Assembly (NCBI GenBank): GCA_964573105.1
Contig: CAZNIS010000026.1
Coordinates: 6,856-70,855, forward strand
Length of the DNA stretch: 64,000 bases
Origin: CAKZSB01 sp964573105
GTDB lineage: Bacteria; Pseudomonadota; Gammaproteobacteria; Granulosicoccales; Granulosicoccaceae
Direction: 5' to 3'
The notes under the pieces are model-generated. The model was not told where the DNA came from, did not search any database, and worked only from the letters and a program-made list of their open reading frames with translations. This document shows, piece by piece, positions 35,875 to 44,447 of this stretch. Each line of letters begins with the position of its first letter. Positions within the stretch are counted from its first letter, which is position 1. The position numbers and the translations under genes were made by a program.

Positions 35875-36788
35875 TTGCCAGGCTTAGCGGCGCGCAGCAG
35901 CTCATCGGCGATATGTTGCTGCAATTTTTCATAGCTTTCGATGTCGCCAGTGGATTGTATCGAGGTTGCCACGCGGATGTAGGGCACATCGGACAGCGAG
36001 CTGAAGCGTTCTAAAACCCGGACCGGACTGTGCGTTGAGGCGACCAGTAGATTGACACCGTCGCGTTTTGCACTGATCGATGTTTTAGCAAGTCTGCCCG
36101 CCGACGGCGGCACACCGGGTACCGCTTCCAGTGCGCCAGTGCTGCTAAGGCCGTAGACCTGAAAAAAATAGCCAAAGTCTTTGTGGTACTCCATGAAGCT
36201 GAGCCCGCTAAGTGGTTCGAGCTGGGCACGAACATTTTCTTGAAGCTCCGCGAGGCGCGCAGACAATGTCTGAAAGTTCGCAAGGTAGGCATCGGCCCGG
36301 TCTGGCTGCAGCTCAATCAGGGTATCGAGCACGTTTTCGCCTGCCTGTAAAAAGTGCACCGGGCTCAGGTGATAGTGCGGGTTGCCATCGGGATGGACAT
36401 CGCCCATCGATCGATCAACTGCGCCGGTTACGACATCGAGCGCCTCGATACCGGTACTGGCATCGCAATAGCCCCGTCCACCGGGTTGAACCTGGGCGTT
36501 GCCCGACTTTGACAACACCTTCGGAATCCATCCTATCTCCAGATCCAGACCGACAATGCACACCATATCGGCGTTCGATACCAGATGAATATATCTCGGC
36601 ACCGCATCCACATAGTGGGGATCTTCGGTGCCGTTTAGCAGCGCGGTGACCGCCACATCATCACCACCGATCTGCTCGGCGAGCCAGGCGAGATCTGTGG
36701 TGGTGGTGACGACTTTCACTGGTGCCGCTATCGCCGCCCAGGCGCCAAAACAACCCAGTGCAAGCGCGAACAGCAGGAATCTTTTCAT
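35871..36788 (-). CDS. Periplasmic metal-binding protein (TroA/ZnuA-like)
   Basis: This 305-residue protein has a clear Sec signal peptide (MKRFLLFALALGCFGAWA, cleavage near AIAAP). The family start VKVVTTTTDLAWLAEQIGG follows. Candidate metal ligands are His in TEDPHYVD, His in GNPHYHLSP, His/Glu in MEYHKDF and His in ASTHSP. A long His-rich loop, common in ZnuA, is absent. The metal is inferred to be zinc from the Zur-like gene and boxes nearby, but Mn or Fe cannot be excluded from sequence. It is part of a tightly overlapping leftward operon. Confidence 0.88.
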   Translation of the reverse strand: MKRFLLFALALGCFGAWAAIAAPVKVVTTTTDLAWLAEQIGGDDVAVTALLNGTEDPHYVDAVPRYIHLVSNADMVCIVGLDLEIGWIPKVLSKSGNAQVQPGGRGYCDASTGIEALDVVTGAVDRSMGDVHPDGNPHYHLSPVHFLQAGENVLDTLIELQPDRADAYLANFQTLSARLAELQENVRAQLEPLSGLSFMEYHKDFGYFFQVYGLSSTGALEAVPGVPPSAGRLAKTSISAKRDGVNLLVASTHSPVRVLERFSSLSDVPYIRVATSIQSTGDIESYEKLQQHIADELLRAAKPGN

Positions 36789-36805
36789 GTCCGGTCTCAG
36801 CGGAT

Positions 36806-37873
36806 TTAGAAAGTATGGGCCGGGTGCGCGCCCAGAATAAATATCGCCTGGAACTGCAGGAAGCGATCCCGGTCGACCGTACGACCGTTAACCGTGTCGC
36901 GCTGATCGTTGTAGGCGATTCTAAAGGTGGCGAATTCGCTCGAGCGGTAGGTGAGTGTTGGCACCCAGGCAAAGTTTAAATTGTCCTCGCTGCGGCCGAG
37001 TGCATCGCGCTGGCTCTGGACGGTGAATCCGTCGAGCCGAAGCCCGAGTTGCCAGCGCAGATTGAACCCGTATTGGGCATAGAGATAGCCGCCCAGCGAG
37101 CGCTCAGTGCCACCCGGATCACGAGTCTCCTCGCGGTACCAGGTTTCCGATTGAAGCAGATATTTCAGGGTTCTCGCCTCGCGCCGCTTGGCCACGAAGT
37201 CCAGGCCCAGAATTTGAGTTTCAGTGTTCTCGAACGAAGTTCGGCCAACATAGTTGAAGCCAAGTTCAGCATCTCCCAGTGTGCCGACAGCAAATGATGT
37301 CGCCAGTCGTGAATAGTGGGTGGGTATGTCTGGTTTCGCACCTTCGTTGTGCGTGTGCCCGAATGTCCAGCCCGAGGTGGCGCCCAGTGTCAGTTCGACA
37401 AATCGCGACGTCGGCAACAGATAGCTGATCTCAACACCGGTATCGATGATGCCCTCGTCATCGAAAAAGCGTGTGTGCACCTCCGGCGCTGCTACGAATG
37501 GCCAGTCGTGTTGGTGAAAGCGTTGCAGGCGCCCAAACGCCGGAAACATTTGCCCAATGCGAAATCGACCGCGTGGAATGATCTTGCTCGACCCGATCCA
37601 CAGCTCGTGGGTCTCGAAAAAAAGCTCACCGCGCTCATCGTGTGCAGTGGCACTCGCGACCGCGTCGAACTTGTGATCCACAGGTGCGTAGAACATCAGC
37701 TCGAACGCCCGGGGTGACAATCGCTCCAGTGCATTCGAATCGTCAGACAATCCCCGTTCGGCAACGAGGTCGCCAGCCACCGAGATCTGCAGACCGGTGG
37801 CATCGATGGCTGACGCTGTGGTTGAGAACGCCGCCAGCAGCAATAATGCTGCGGCGCCAGATCGCGCGGGCAC
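36806..37873 (-). CDS. Outer-membrane beta-barrel protein of the zinc island
   Basis: This 355-residue protein starts at GTG 37873, 5 bases after the lipoprotein stop. It has a signal peptide (residues about 1-22, AFSTTASA). Alternating hydrophobic strands ending in a C-terminal Phe are the hallmark of outer-membrane barrels. A His-rich stretch (RFHQHDWPF, GHTHNEG) could touch metal. It lacks a TonB plug, so it is porin-like rather than a TonB receptor. Its operon position between a lipoprotein and the metal-binding protein suggests passage of zinc or a zinc complex across the outer membrane. Confidence 0.65.
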   Translation of the reverse strand: MPARSGAAALLLLAAFSTTASAIDATGLQISVAGDLVAERGLSDDSNALERLSPRAFELMFYAPVDHKFDAVASATAHDERGELFFETHELWIGSSKIIPRGRFRIGQMFPAFGRLQRFHQHDWPFVAAPEVHTRFFDDEGIIDTGVEISYLLPTSRFVELTLGATSGWTFGHTHNEGAKPDIPTHYSRLATSFAVGTLGDAELGFNYVGRTSFENTETQILGLDFVAKRREARTLKYLLQSETWYREETRDPGGTERSLGGYLYAQYGFNLRWQLGLRLDGFTVQSQRDALGRSEDNLNFAWVPTLTYRSSEFATFRIAYNDQRDTVNGRTVDRDRFLQFQAIFILGAHPAHTF

Positions 37874-37878
37874 TTGAC

Positions 37879-38505
37879 TCAGTCTTCGAACCGGTCTTCG
37901 CTGGCTGCGGCAGAGCTAATCTCGGCACCATCCAGTGTGATACCCCAGAACGCGCCTGCGCCCTGTCCGGTGACGGAGCCTGTGTCCTCGCTGTTCTCAA
38001 GCGTTGTCGTATCGGAGAAAAGCGTTTCGCCCTCAGGCCAGATCAGCACGTGCGTGGGATTCTCATCGTTGTGAACGTCCATCAAAATATTGATCGTCTG
38101 ATCGGCGGCCACGTTGGTGAAAGCACTTGAGATATCAGTGCCGTCTACGGTTACCTCGAGGCTTGTGGGGGTATTTTCCGGTCGGCTGACGACCAGGTCG
38201 ATACCGTCGGCCAATTGATCATCGCTGTAGGCGTGGATAGTGAAACTCTCGCCAGCGTCCAGCAGCGCTCCCACTTGAAAGTGACGGCCGCTGTCGACGG
38301 CGCCGAGGGATGCGGTGAAGATGATACTGCCGACACCGCTGACACTGTCGTCGCCAGTAGTGAGCGTCGTCTCGCCGCTGAACACGGTGTTCGCTTCAAT
38401 CGCAGATGTTGCTGGAGTGTCGTTACTGCTGTCGCTGCCACAGGCAACCAGCGCGAGCGCCGAGGCCACAATCGCGCCGCGTGTCAATGTTGCGTTAACT
38501 TTCAT
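37879..38505 (-). CDS. Small periplasmic lipoprotein, spondin-domain-like
   Basis: This 208-residue lipoprotein has signal MKVNATLTRGAIVASALAL and lipobox LVACGS. The mature part is acidic. Its beta-rich region of about 140 residues (VGALLDAGESFTIHAYSDD, PTHVLIWPEGE) looks distantly like a spondin-type domain. It is the first gene of the leftward zinc operon, 85 bases from a Zur-box-like sequence, and is followed directly by the outer-membrane barrel gene. I do not recognise a defined function; delivery of metal or help with barrel function is a guess. Confidence 0.6.
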   Translation of the reverse strand: MKVNATLTRGAIVASALALVACGSDSSNDTPATSAIEANTVFSGETTLTTGDDSVSGVGSIIFTASLGAVDSGRHFQVGALLDAGESFTIHAYSDDQLADGIDLVVSRPENTPTSLEVTVDGTDISSAFTNVAADQTINILMDVHNDENPTHVLIWPEGETLFSDTTTLENSEDTGSVTGQGAGAFWGITLDGAEISSAAASEDRFED

Positions 38506-38588
38506 CAGTTTATCTCTACTGGTTAAATTGAGTGCCCGCCACGGGGCCTAATGGGACGCTTGCAAAACTGGTCACATGATGGAATTGA

Positions 38589-38604
38589 ATGTTATAACAT
38601 ATCG
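38589..38604. promoter_or_regulatory. Zur-box-like site 1 (leftward operon)
   Basis: ATGTTATAACAT at 38589-38600 is a perfect 12-base palindrome. Aligned to the proteobacterial Zur consensus TGTTATA-N-TATAACA, bases 38590-38604 match at 11 of 14 fixed positions by my count, with a perfect left half. It lies 85 bases before the start codon of the lipoprotein that heads the leftward operon. Confidence 0.55.
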
Positions 38605-38680
38605 CACATGCAAACACATGGCATCACGGTTCTATGCGTGTGCCCGCCAGGCTTGTATACTCGCGAAAAGCTGCTGTTGT

Positions 38681-38695
38681 TGTTATGTTGTAACG
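38681..38695. promoter_or_regulatory. Zur-box-like site 2 (rightward operon)
   Basis: TGTTATGTTGTAACG matches the consensus TGTTATA-N-TATAACA at 11 of 14 fixed positions and keeps the GTTA/TAAC arms with correct spacing. It lies 112 bases before the start of the binding-protein gene whose operon ends in the Zur-like regulator. Confidence 0.6.
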
Positions 38696-38806
38696 TAGCA
38701 GATAGGTTGTCAGGCAGTGCGCTGGCATTGCTGTAATCGTTTCTTTACAGCGGTATCGCTGTGTGTGATCTCCAGTTCATTTAAACGTTAACCAGGGAAA
38801 TTTTTC

Positions 38807-40339
38807 ATGTCTGTTTTCACGCGGTTCGCCACTGTATTTGCCAGTGTCGCGATGCTTGCGCTTGGCACTATGCCGGCAGTAACACAAGCCAAAAGCCTTA
38901 CTATCGCCACCACCTGGGGGCCTTCAGATGAAGTGCCCGATCCACGCGCCGGTTACAACGGCTGGTTGTCGAACCAGACTGGGGTAACCGAAACGCTGAT
39001 GGGTATCGATTACGACCTGAACCTTTATCCGCGCCTCGCCGAGGGCATCGAACAGTCCGCCCCGACCCAATGGCGCGTGACGCTGCGCGAAGGCCTGGCG
39101 TTTCACGACGGTACACCGGTAACGGCACAGGCAGTGGTCGATTCCATCGCAGCGATTCTTGAGGAGGGCAATGCTGGGCACAACGCACGCGTAGCGAAGC
39201 TGCTTGATCTGGCCGGCATGTCCGCCGATGGCGACTCGGTAGTCTTGTTTGACACCAACAGCCCCAATGCAGCGTTCCCGTGGACCTTGTCCGAACCTGG
39301 CATCGCGGTACTCGGCGCTGCGTCTGACGAATTCCCGATCAACGCAACCGGCCCGTACATCTTCAAAGAGGCGGTGCCCAAACAGTTGTACCGCGCCGAA
39401 GCCAACGCCAACTACCGTGAAGGCGCCCCGGGTCTTAGCGAAGTGAAGGTTACGATTGCCGGTGATCCGGCGTCTGCGGCGCTTGCCTTCGAAGCCGGTG
39501 AGGTGGATATGGTGATCAACTACCCGGAAGCCGATTTCGAACGCATCAAGAGCACCGGCGCGCAGGGATTCTCGGCGCCGACCGCTCGCCTGTACTTTTA
39601 TACGGTTAATGCGGCCAATGGACCGCTGGCCAACCCGCTGATTCGCCGCGCGGTATCCCTGGCGATTGACCGGCAGGGTATCGTCGACGCGGCACTGTCT
39701 GGTGTGGGTGGCGTACCCGCCGGCACCATCTACCCCGATGGCAAGGGCTGGGCGGCCGATATCAAGGCCACCTATGACGCAGGGCAGGCTGAAGAGTTGC
39801 TGGCTGAAGCTGGCGCGGTCAAAGAGGGTGGGCGCTGGATGCTCGATGGCGCACCGCTTGAGATCGACATCGTAACCTACTCAGGACGTGCTGCTCTGCC
39901 GCCGACAGCGGAATTGACGCAGGCATTTTTGCAGGCCATCGGTGTTAAAGCGAACGTCAGCGTTGGTGAATATGGTGCGAGCAACGATGCGATTGCCGAC
40001 GGATCGGCGGATCTCTTTCTGCAAGCCTGGGTCACTACGCCACAGGGCGATCCGGGCGCTGTGCTCGAAGCCCTGCTAAAGTCCGACGGCGGCTCGAACA
40101 GCGGCAAGTACAACAATCCAGAACTCGATAGTCTGCTGGAACAGGGCCGCACAACCTTCGAACAGGCCGAGCGCAAGAAGATCTACGATCGGGTACAGGA
40201 GATCGTCGCGGCGGATGCGGCAATGATCCCGGTTTTCCACGTCAGTCAGGTGATGGTTGGACGCGCCGACCTTGAGAACTACGCCGTTCATCCCACCGAA
40301 ACCTACTGGGTTACCCACAAGACCACACTGTCTGAGTGA
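38807..40339 (+). CDS. Nickel/peptide/metallophore-type ABC binding protein (SBP_bac_5)
   Basis: This 510-residue periplasmic protein has a Sec signal peptide (to about ...AVTQAKS). Family features include TLREGLAFHDGTPVTAQAVVDSI, NPLIRRAVSLAIDRQ and GVPAGTIYPDGKGW. The DppA/NikA/CntA family binds peptides, nickel chelates or opine metallophores. Because the operon ends in a Zur-like regulator and starts near a Zur-type box, I infer uptake of zinc as a chelate or metallophore complex rather than of peptides. No metallophore synthesis genes (staphylopine/pseudopaline type) are in the window, so the ligand may be taken from the environment. Confidence 0.88.
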   Translation: MSVFTRFATVFASVAMLALGTMPAVTQAKSLTIATTWGPSDEVPDPRAGYNGWLSNQTGVTETLMGIDYDLNLYPRLAEGIEQSAPTQWRVTLREGLAFHDGTPVTAQAVVDSIAAILEEGNAGHNARVAKLLDLAGMSADGDSVVLFDTNSPNAAFPWTLSEPGIAVLGAASDEFPINATGPYIFKEAVPKQLYRAEANANYREGAPGLSEVKVTIAGDPASAALAFEAGEVDMVINYPEADFERIKSTGAQGFSAPTARLYFYTVNAANGPLANPLIRRAVSLAIDRQGIVDAALSGVGGVPAGTIYPDGKGWAADIKATYDAGQAEELLAEAGAVKEGGRWMLDGAPLEIDIVTYSGRAALPPTAELTQAFLQAIGVKANVSVGEYGASNDAIADGSADLFLQAWVTTPQGDPGAVLEALLKSDGGSNSGKYNNPELDSLLEQGRTTFEQAERKKIYDRVQEIVAADAAMIPVFHVSQVMVGRADLENYAVHPTETYWVTHKTTLSE

Positions 40340-41019
40340 CCTTAAGTGTCTCCGGCCTGAGTGCGGTGCGCTCGGGCCGGACCATTCTTCATCCCACCTC
40401 ACTGGAAATTGACGCCGGCCAGCGGATAGGACTGGTTGGTGCGTCCGGTTCCGGCAAGTCGACACTGGGACACGCGCTGGTTGATGACCTGCGCCAACGC
40501 GGTGTCGGTGTCGCGCACGTACCGCAGAGCCCCGACGAGGCGCTCGATCCACTGCGCAGCATGGGCTTTCAGTGGCGCGAGGCCGAGCGCGCACTTGGCC
40601 TTGGCGCTGATGACGAACGGCGACAGCGGTTGTTGTCTGCCCTTGGCATCGCCGGTGGAGATCTGCGCAGGCGCCCGTGGTGCTGGAGTCGCGGCATGCA
40701 ACAGCGCTTCGTCATCGCGATGGCGCTGATCGGCACGCCTGAATTGTTAGTGCTCGATGAGCCGACATCGGCGCTGGATCCGATCGTCGCGGCTGATAGC
40801 ATGAAGCTACTTGACTCCATCCTTGCGAACGGCAGCACGGCGATGCTTCTCATTACCCACGATCTTGGCCTGGCAGCACGGCGCGTAACGCGACTGATGG
40901 TGATGGATGACGGGCGAATCGTTGAAGATGCCCCCACTGGCGAATTGCTGGAACACCCCAAAAGCCAGGCGGCAAAAAATCTCTCCCAACATCGCAGCTG
41001 GCTTTCATTATCGTGCTGA
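40336..41019 (+). CDS. ABC transporter ATP-binding protein (NikD/CntD-like) with degenerate signature
   Basis: This 227-residue ATPase starts at GTG 40336, overlapping the binding-protein stop in GTGA. Walker A is GASGSGKST, Walker B LLVLDEPTSALDP and the switch His is in LITHDLG. The ABC signature, normally LSGGQ, reads WSRGMQQR, so it is degenerate. The protein is shorter than DppD (about 330) and lacks the Cys-containing C-terminal extension, as in NikD/CntD-type subunits. Confidence 0.88.
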   Translation: MTLSVSGLSAVRSGRTILHPTSLEIDAGQRIGLVGASGSGKSTLGHALVDDLRQRGVGVAHVPQSPDEALDPLRSMGFQWREAERALGLGADDERRQRLLSALGIAGGDLRRRPWCWSRGMQQRFVIAMALIGTPELLVLDEPTSALDPIVAADSMKLLDSILANGSTAMLLITHDLGLAARRVTRLMVMDDGRIVEDAPTGELLEHPKSQAAKNLSQHRSWLSLSC

Positions 41020-41732
41020 GCGTCGATGCGATTTGCGTTAAACGAGATCAGGCACTAGTGCTCGATGACGTCTCACTGAATCTGGCTGCGGGCGCAAGTC
41101 TTGCGGTGGTCGGCGAGAGCGGCGCCGGCAAGTCCACGTTGATCGCAGCGATTCTGGGTCTGGTAAAGCTTGCCGCCGGCAGCGTCAGCTGGCAGGGCGC
41201 TGCAGTTAAAAATTGTCGTCCGGCGCTGGTGATGCAGGAGCCGCGGGCGGCCTTTAACCCAGCGCTGCGACTGCGCCGGTCCGTGCTGGAGCCCTTCATT
41301 GCAACGGGCTCTAAACCCGAGCCCGGCAAGCTTGAGTCACTATGCGACCGGCTGGACCTGTCGAGCGAGTTGCTGGAGCGGCGACCGGCTGAAATCTCGA
41401 TCGGTCAGGCGCAGCGTGTGGGCATCCTGCGGGCCATTATCGCCGCCCCGGCGCTGATTCTGTTTGACGAGCCCTTGTCGGCGCTGGACGCAGTGAACCA
41501 GAAACTCACGGCACGCTTGATCACAGAATTACAACAGGAACACGGCTTTGCCGCGTTAATCGTCACCCACGATCTCGGCTTTGCCGCAGCATTCGCCGAT
41601 GAAATCGCCGTGCTTCGCGCCGGACGGCTGCTGGAGCAATCAGTCGCTGCCGACTTTATCGCAGCACCGGGCAGTGACTATGGGCGAAAACTGCGCGATG
41701 CGGCGGTCGCACTGGGCGCGCTGGACCAATGA
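41013..41732 (+). CDS. ABC transporter ATP-binding protein (NikE/CntF-like) with degenerate signature
   Basis: This 239-residue ATPase starts at GTG 41013, overlapping the previous gene by 7 bases. Walker A is GESGAGKST, Walker B LILFDEPLSALD and the switch His is in IVTHDLG. The signature reads ISIGQAQR instead of LSGGQ. It ends soon after the core domain, again without the DppF-type Cys extension. It is expected to pair with the ATPase at 40336. Confidence 0.88.
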   Translation: MLSVDAICVKRDQALVLDDVSLNLAAGASLAVVGESGAGKSTLIAAILGLVKLAAGSVSWQGAAVKNCRPALVMQEPRAAFNPALRLRRSVLEPFIATGSKPEPGKLESLCDRLDLSSELLERRPAEISIGQAQRVGILRAIIAAPALILFDEPLSALDAVNQKLTARLITELQQEHGFAALIVTHDLGFAAAFADEIAVLRAGRLLEQSVAADFIAAPGSDYGRKLRDAAVALGALDQ

Positions 41733-42667
41733 GCTGGATTGTCATCGGGCTGTTGGCCCGCGCTGCGTTTGTGCTCAGTGGTGCCGCTCTGGCAACCTTC
41801 TCACTGCTGTGGTTTGCCCCTGGCGATCCGGCGCTTGCGATTGCAATGGCGCGCTACGATTCCATTGTGCCGAGCGATGTCGTCGATATTGTGCGCGCCG
41901 AGGCGGGTCTCGACGCCGGTTTTTGGGCGGCCTTCAAGGGTTGGCTCGGACCATTGCTGGTGGGAGATTTCGGTCGATCCTCTGTCAACGGTCGCGCGGT
42001 GTTGCCCGATCTTTTAACCGCCGCGAGCTACACATTTCCGCTGGCACTGGCTGGCCTTGCGATCGGCATTGCCATCGCAGTGCCGCTGGCGATCATTGCC
42101 GCTCGCCACCCGGGTAGTGTGGTGGATCGATTGGCAGTCGCGCTGGCATCGCTGGCGGCGGCGATCCCGACTTACTGGCTTGGTCTGCTGTTAATTCTAT
42201 TGTTTGCGGTCAAATTGTCCTGGCTGCCGGCGATGGGCGCGCGTACGCCGGCACACGCGGTGTTGCCGGCGCTGACACTAGGTCTCGCGGTGGCCGCCGC
42301 ACTCACGCGTATTATTCGATCCGGCATCCTCGAGGCGCGAGCGCAGCCTTTCTTGCCGGCGATTCGGCGGCGAGGGGTAGCGGAGTCTCGTGTGTCGCGC
42401 GATCACGTTGCGCTGCATGCGGCAATCCCGGTGATCACCGTCATCGGTCTGGAGCTCGCGTTTTTGCTGGAGGGCACGGTCATGGTCGAAGTGATATTCG
42501 CGCGCCCGGGCCTTGGAAGTTTTCTCGTCGATGCGATCGAGGAACGCGACTTTCCGAAAGTTCAGGCCGTGGTGCTGTTTGCCGCGGCACTGTTTGTCGT
42601 GGTCAATCTGCTCATTGATCTGATCTATCGATTGATCGACCCGCGCATCGGGGCGTCAGATGCGTAG
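41729..42667 (+). CDS. ABC transporter permease (NikB/DppB-like)
   Basis: This 312-residue inner-membrane permease starts in an ATGA overlap with the ATPase gene. It has the family N-terminus (LWFAPGDPALAIA) and about six helices, with a C-terminal VEVIFARPGLGSFLVDAI. The usual EAA loop is altered (LPAIRRRGVAESRVSRDHV). It lacks the long periplasmic loop of some DppB proteins. Confidence 0.9.
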   Translation: MSWIVIGLLARAAFVLSGAALATFSLLWFAPGDPALAIAMARYDSIVPSDVVDIVRAEAGLDAGFWAAFKGWLGPLLVGDFGRSSVNGRAVLPDLLTAASYTFPLALAGLAIGIAIAVPLAIIAARHPGSVVDRLAVALASLAAAIPTYWLGLLLILLFAVKLSWLPAMGARTPAHAVLPALTLGLAVAAALTRIIRSGILEARAQPFLPAIRRRGVAESRVSRDHVALHAAIPVITVIGLELAFLLEGTVMVEVIFARPGLGSFLVDAIEERDFPKVQAVVLFAAALFVVVNLLIDLIYRLIDPRIGASDA

Positions 42668-43448
42668 TGTGCTGGTGCTGTTCATCGTCTTTGTGGCACT
42701 GGCGGTTGGCGGCCCAATGCTGGCACCGTTTGACCCTACTGCGATCAACATCCCCGAACGGCTGAGTCCACCCGGTTCGCAGTGGCTGTTGGGCACCGAT
42801 GCGCTCGGGCGCGATATCTTCTCGCGTCTGCTGCACGGTGCGCGCTGGTCGCTTGGGCTTGCGTTTCTGATCTCGGTGATCGGTCTGGTCATCGGTACCG
42901 TTATAGGCCTGATCGCGGCGATGGGCGGCCGCATCGCCGACTGGCTGGTGATGCGAACCACCGATACGTTTCTCGCGTTTCCGGAACTGGTGGCGGCCGT
43001 GGTCATTGCAGGATTGCTCGGCGCCGGCACCGGCAGTTTGATTTTTGCGCTCAGCGTAACGGGCTGGATGCGCTACACGCGGGTGGCGCGTGGCATCGGT
43101 CTGTCGCTGCAGACGCGCGGCTACGTGGTGCAGGCGCGGCTGGCCGGTTTGTCCGGTTTCTACATCGCACGCTGGCACTATTTGCCGGCGCTGTTGCCGT
43201 CGCTAACCGTGGTCTGGACCGGCATGTTCGCGCGCGCCATTCTGGGGATTTCCGCACTTGGGTTTCTCGGTTTTGGCGTGCAGCCGCCGATGCCGGAGTG
43301 GGGCACGATGCTGCTGGATGCGAGAATCCACATGCGCTCCACACCGCTGCAGATGATCTGGCCAGGTATCGCCGTGGTGGTGTGTGTGCTGGCGATTAAT
43401 CTCGCCGGCGATGCGCTGCGAGATTCACTGGCACGAGACCATAAATGA
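42660..43448 (+). CDS. ABC transporter permease (NikC/DppC-like)
   Basis: This 262-residue permease overlaps the previous gene by 8 bases. It carries the hallmark QWLLGTDALGRDIFSR and the EAA-type loop GYVVQARLAGLSGFYIARWHYLP is present in altered form. The C-terminal ISALGFLGFGVQPPMPEWG is typical. About six membrane helices are seen. It completes the five-gene transporter; the Zur-like gene follows after about 195 bases. Confidence 0.92.
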   Translation: MRSVLVLFIVFVALAVGGPMLAPFDPTAINIPERLSPPGSQWLLGTDALGRDIFSRLLHGARWSLGLAFLISVIGLVIGTVIGLIAAMGGRIADWLVMRTTDTFLAFPELVAAVVIAGLLGAGTGSLIFALSVTGWMRYTRVARGIGLSLQTRGYVVQARLAGLSGFYIARWHYLPALLPSLTVVWTGMFARAILGISALGFLGFGVQPPMPEWGTMLLDARIHMRSTPLQMIWPGIAVVVCVLAINLAGDALRDSLARDHK

Positions 43449-43643
43449 GCGACAGCCGCCATGCGCTGCAGCGACAATGGCGGCGCGATAAAGGCGTCGA
43501 CAATCGCAGTGTAGGGTCGAATAGTGCATACTTACCGTCAAAGGGAAACCGTCAGGCGCTGACGATTGCGGTTCACCCGAAAGCGGACAACATTGACGCT
43601 GCGTCCTGACTATCGGGCCTGGCAAGACACAAGGTTCTCTCCA

Positions 43644-44099
43644 TTGGCAAGTGTGCGGAAAATCCTGGAACATGCCGAATCGCAGTGCCTCAATCAAGGC
43701 GCTCGGCTCACCGATAAACGAAAAGCCGTACTGACGGGTCTGTTGCAATCAGAGCGGGCGCTGTCGGCCTACGAGCTGATTGACTACTGTAGAGACCAGT
43801 TGGGTGAGAAACTGCCTCCTATGTCGATTTATCGCATTCTAGAGTTTCTCGAAGCACAGCAGCTTGTGCACAAGCTAAAACTGGCCAATCGATTTGTCGC
43901 CTGTACGCATATAACCTGCGATCACCGGCATGAGGTACCACAGTTTCTTGTGTGTACAAACTGTTTTCGAGTCGCCGAAACCAGTCTTAGTAAATCCACC
44001 CTCGGCACCATCAAGCGCAACGTGAAAGAAGTTGGCTTTGAGTTGGTCAGCCCGCAGCTTGAAATCAATTGTCTGTGTGGAGACTGCAGCTCGCAGTGA
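43644..44099 (+). CDS. zur: Fur-family zinc-uptake regulator, Zur-like
   Basis: This is a 151-residue regulator. I choose TTG 43644, with AAGG 9 bases upstream, which gives the normal Zur length; the frame also allows a TTG at 43566. It has the winged-helix core (RLTDKRKAVL, ERALSAYELIDYC, PPMSIYRILEFLEAQQLVHK). Structural zinc cysteines are in LVCTNCFRV and CLCGDC near the C-terminus. A sensory-type H/C cluster is THITCDHRHE. The SAYELID...LVHK pattern follows enteric Zur rather than Fur. It sits at the end of the metal-type ABC operon, and Zur-box-like sites precede both operons. Confidence 0.8.
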   Translation: MASVRKILEHAESQCLNQGARLTDKRKAVLTGLLQSERALSAYELIDYCRDQLGEKLPPMSIYRILEFLEAQQLVHKLKLANRFVACTHITCDHRHEVPQFLVCTNCFRVAETSLSKSTLGTIKRNVKEVGFELVSPQLEINCLCGDCSSQ

Positions 44100-44447
44100 T
44101 CGCAGGTGCCTACTAAAAGGTGCCACCAAAGTGCTGCGTTAAGACAGGCTAGTCAAAGTTGCCGTAGTATTGCACTGACTTTTCACAGTAACTGGCATTG
44201 ATCGCCGGCCAAACCGGCCTTATTACCTTTTTTGTGAACGAACAACAGCGCACACTAGGGTAGCCTGGGTCAGTGGATGCCGCAGTGAATTCACCAGCTC
44301 GCTTGTGGCGTGTTTGTACCTGTCTCTGCAAAATCTGTCGTAATTACCAAATCAGGATACGCAAATACGGGTAGGCTGTATCGGGTGTGTGGAATCCAGG
44401 TTCACGGGAGTGTCATTGTAGGGGTGAACTGTCGACAATAAGGGATT
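44100..44447. other. 348-base intergenic region upstream of the kinase gene
   Basis: No gene is recognised here. It should contain the promoter of the kinase gene at 44448 and any terminator of the zur operon. A 7-base direct repeat (AGGTGCC) lies near 44105-44120. No strong hairpin or operator is visible. Confidence 0.4.

Larger units (their letters stand above)
38506..38806. other. 301-base divergent control region of the zinc island
   Basis: This region separates the leftward lipoprotein/metal-ABC operon from the rightward nickel/peptide-type ABC operon. It carries two Zur-box-like sequences (listed separately) about 90 bases apart, each nearer to one of the divergent starts. A TATACT at 38656-38661 could be a -10 element. 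The rightward start codon at 38807 has AGGGAAA about 8 bases upstream. Confidence 0.6.
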
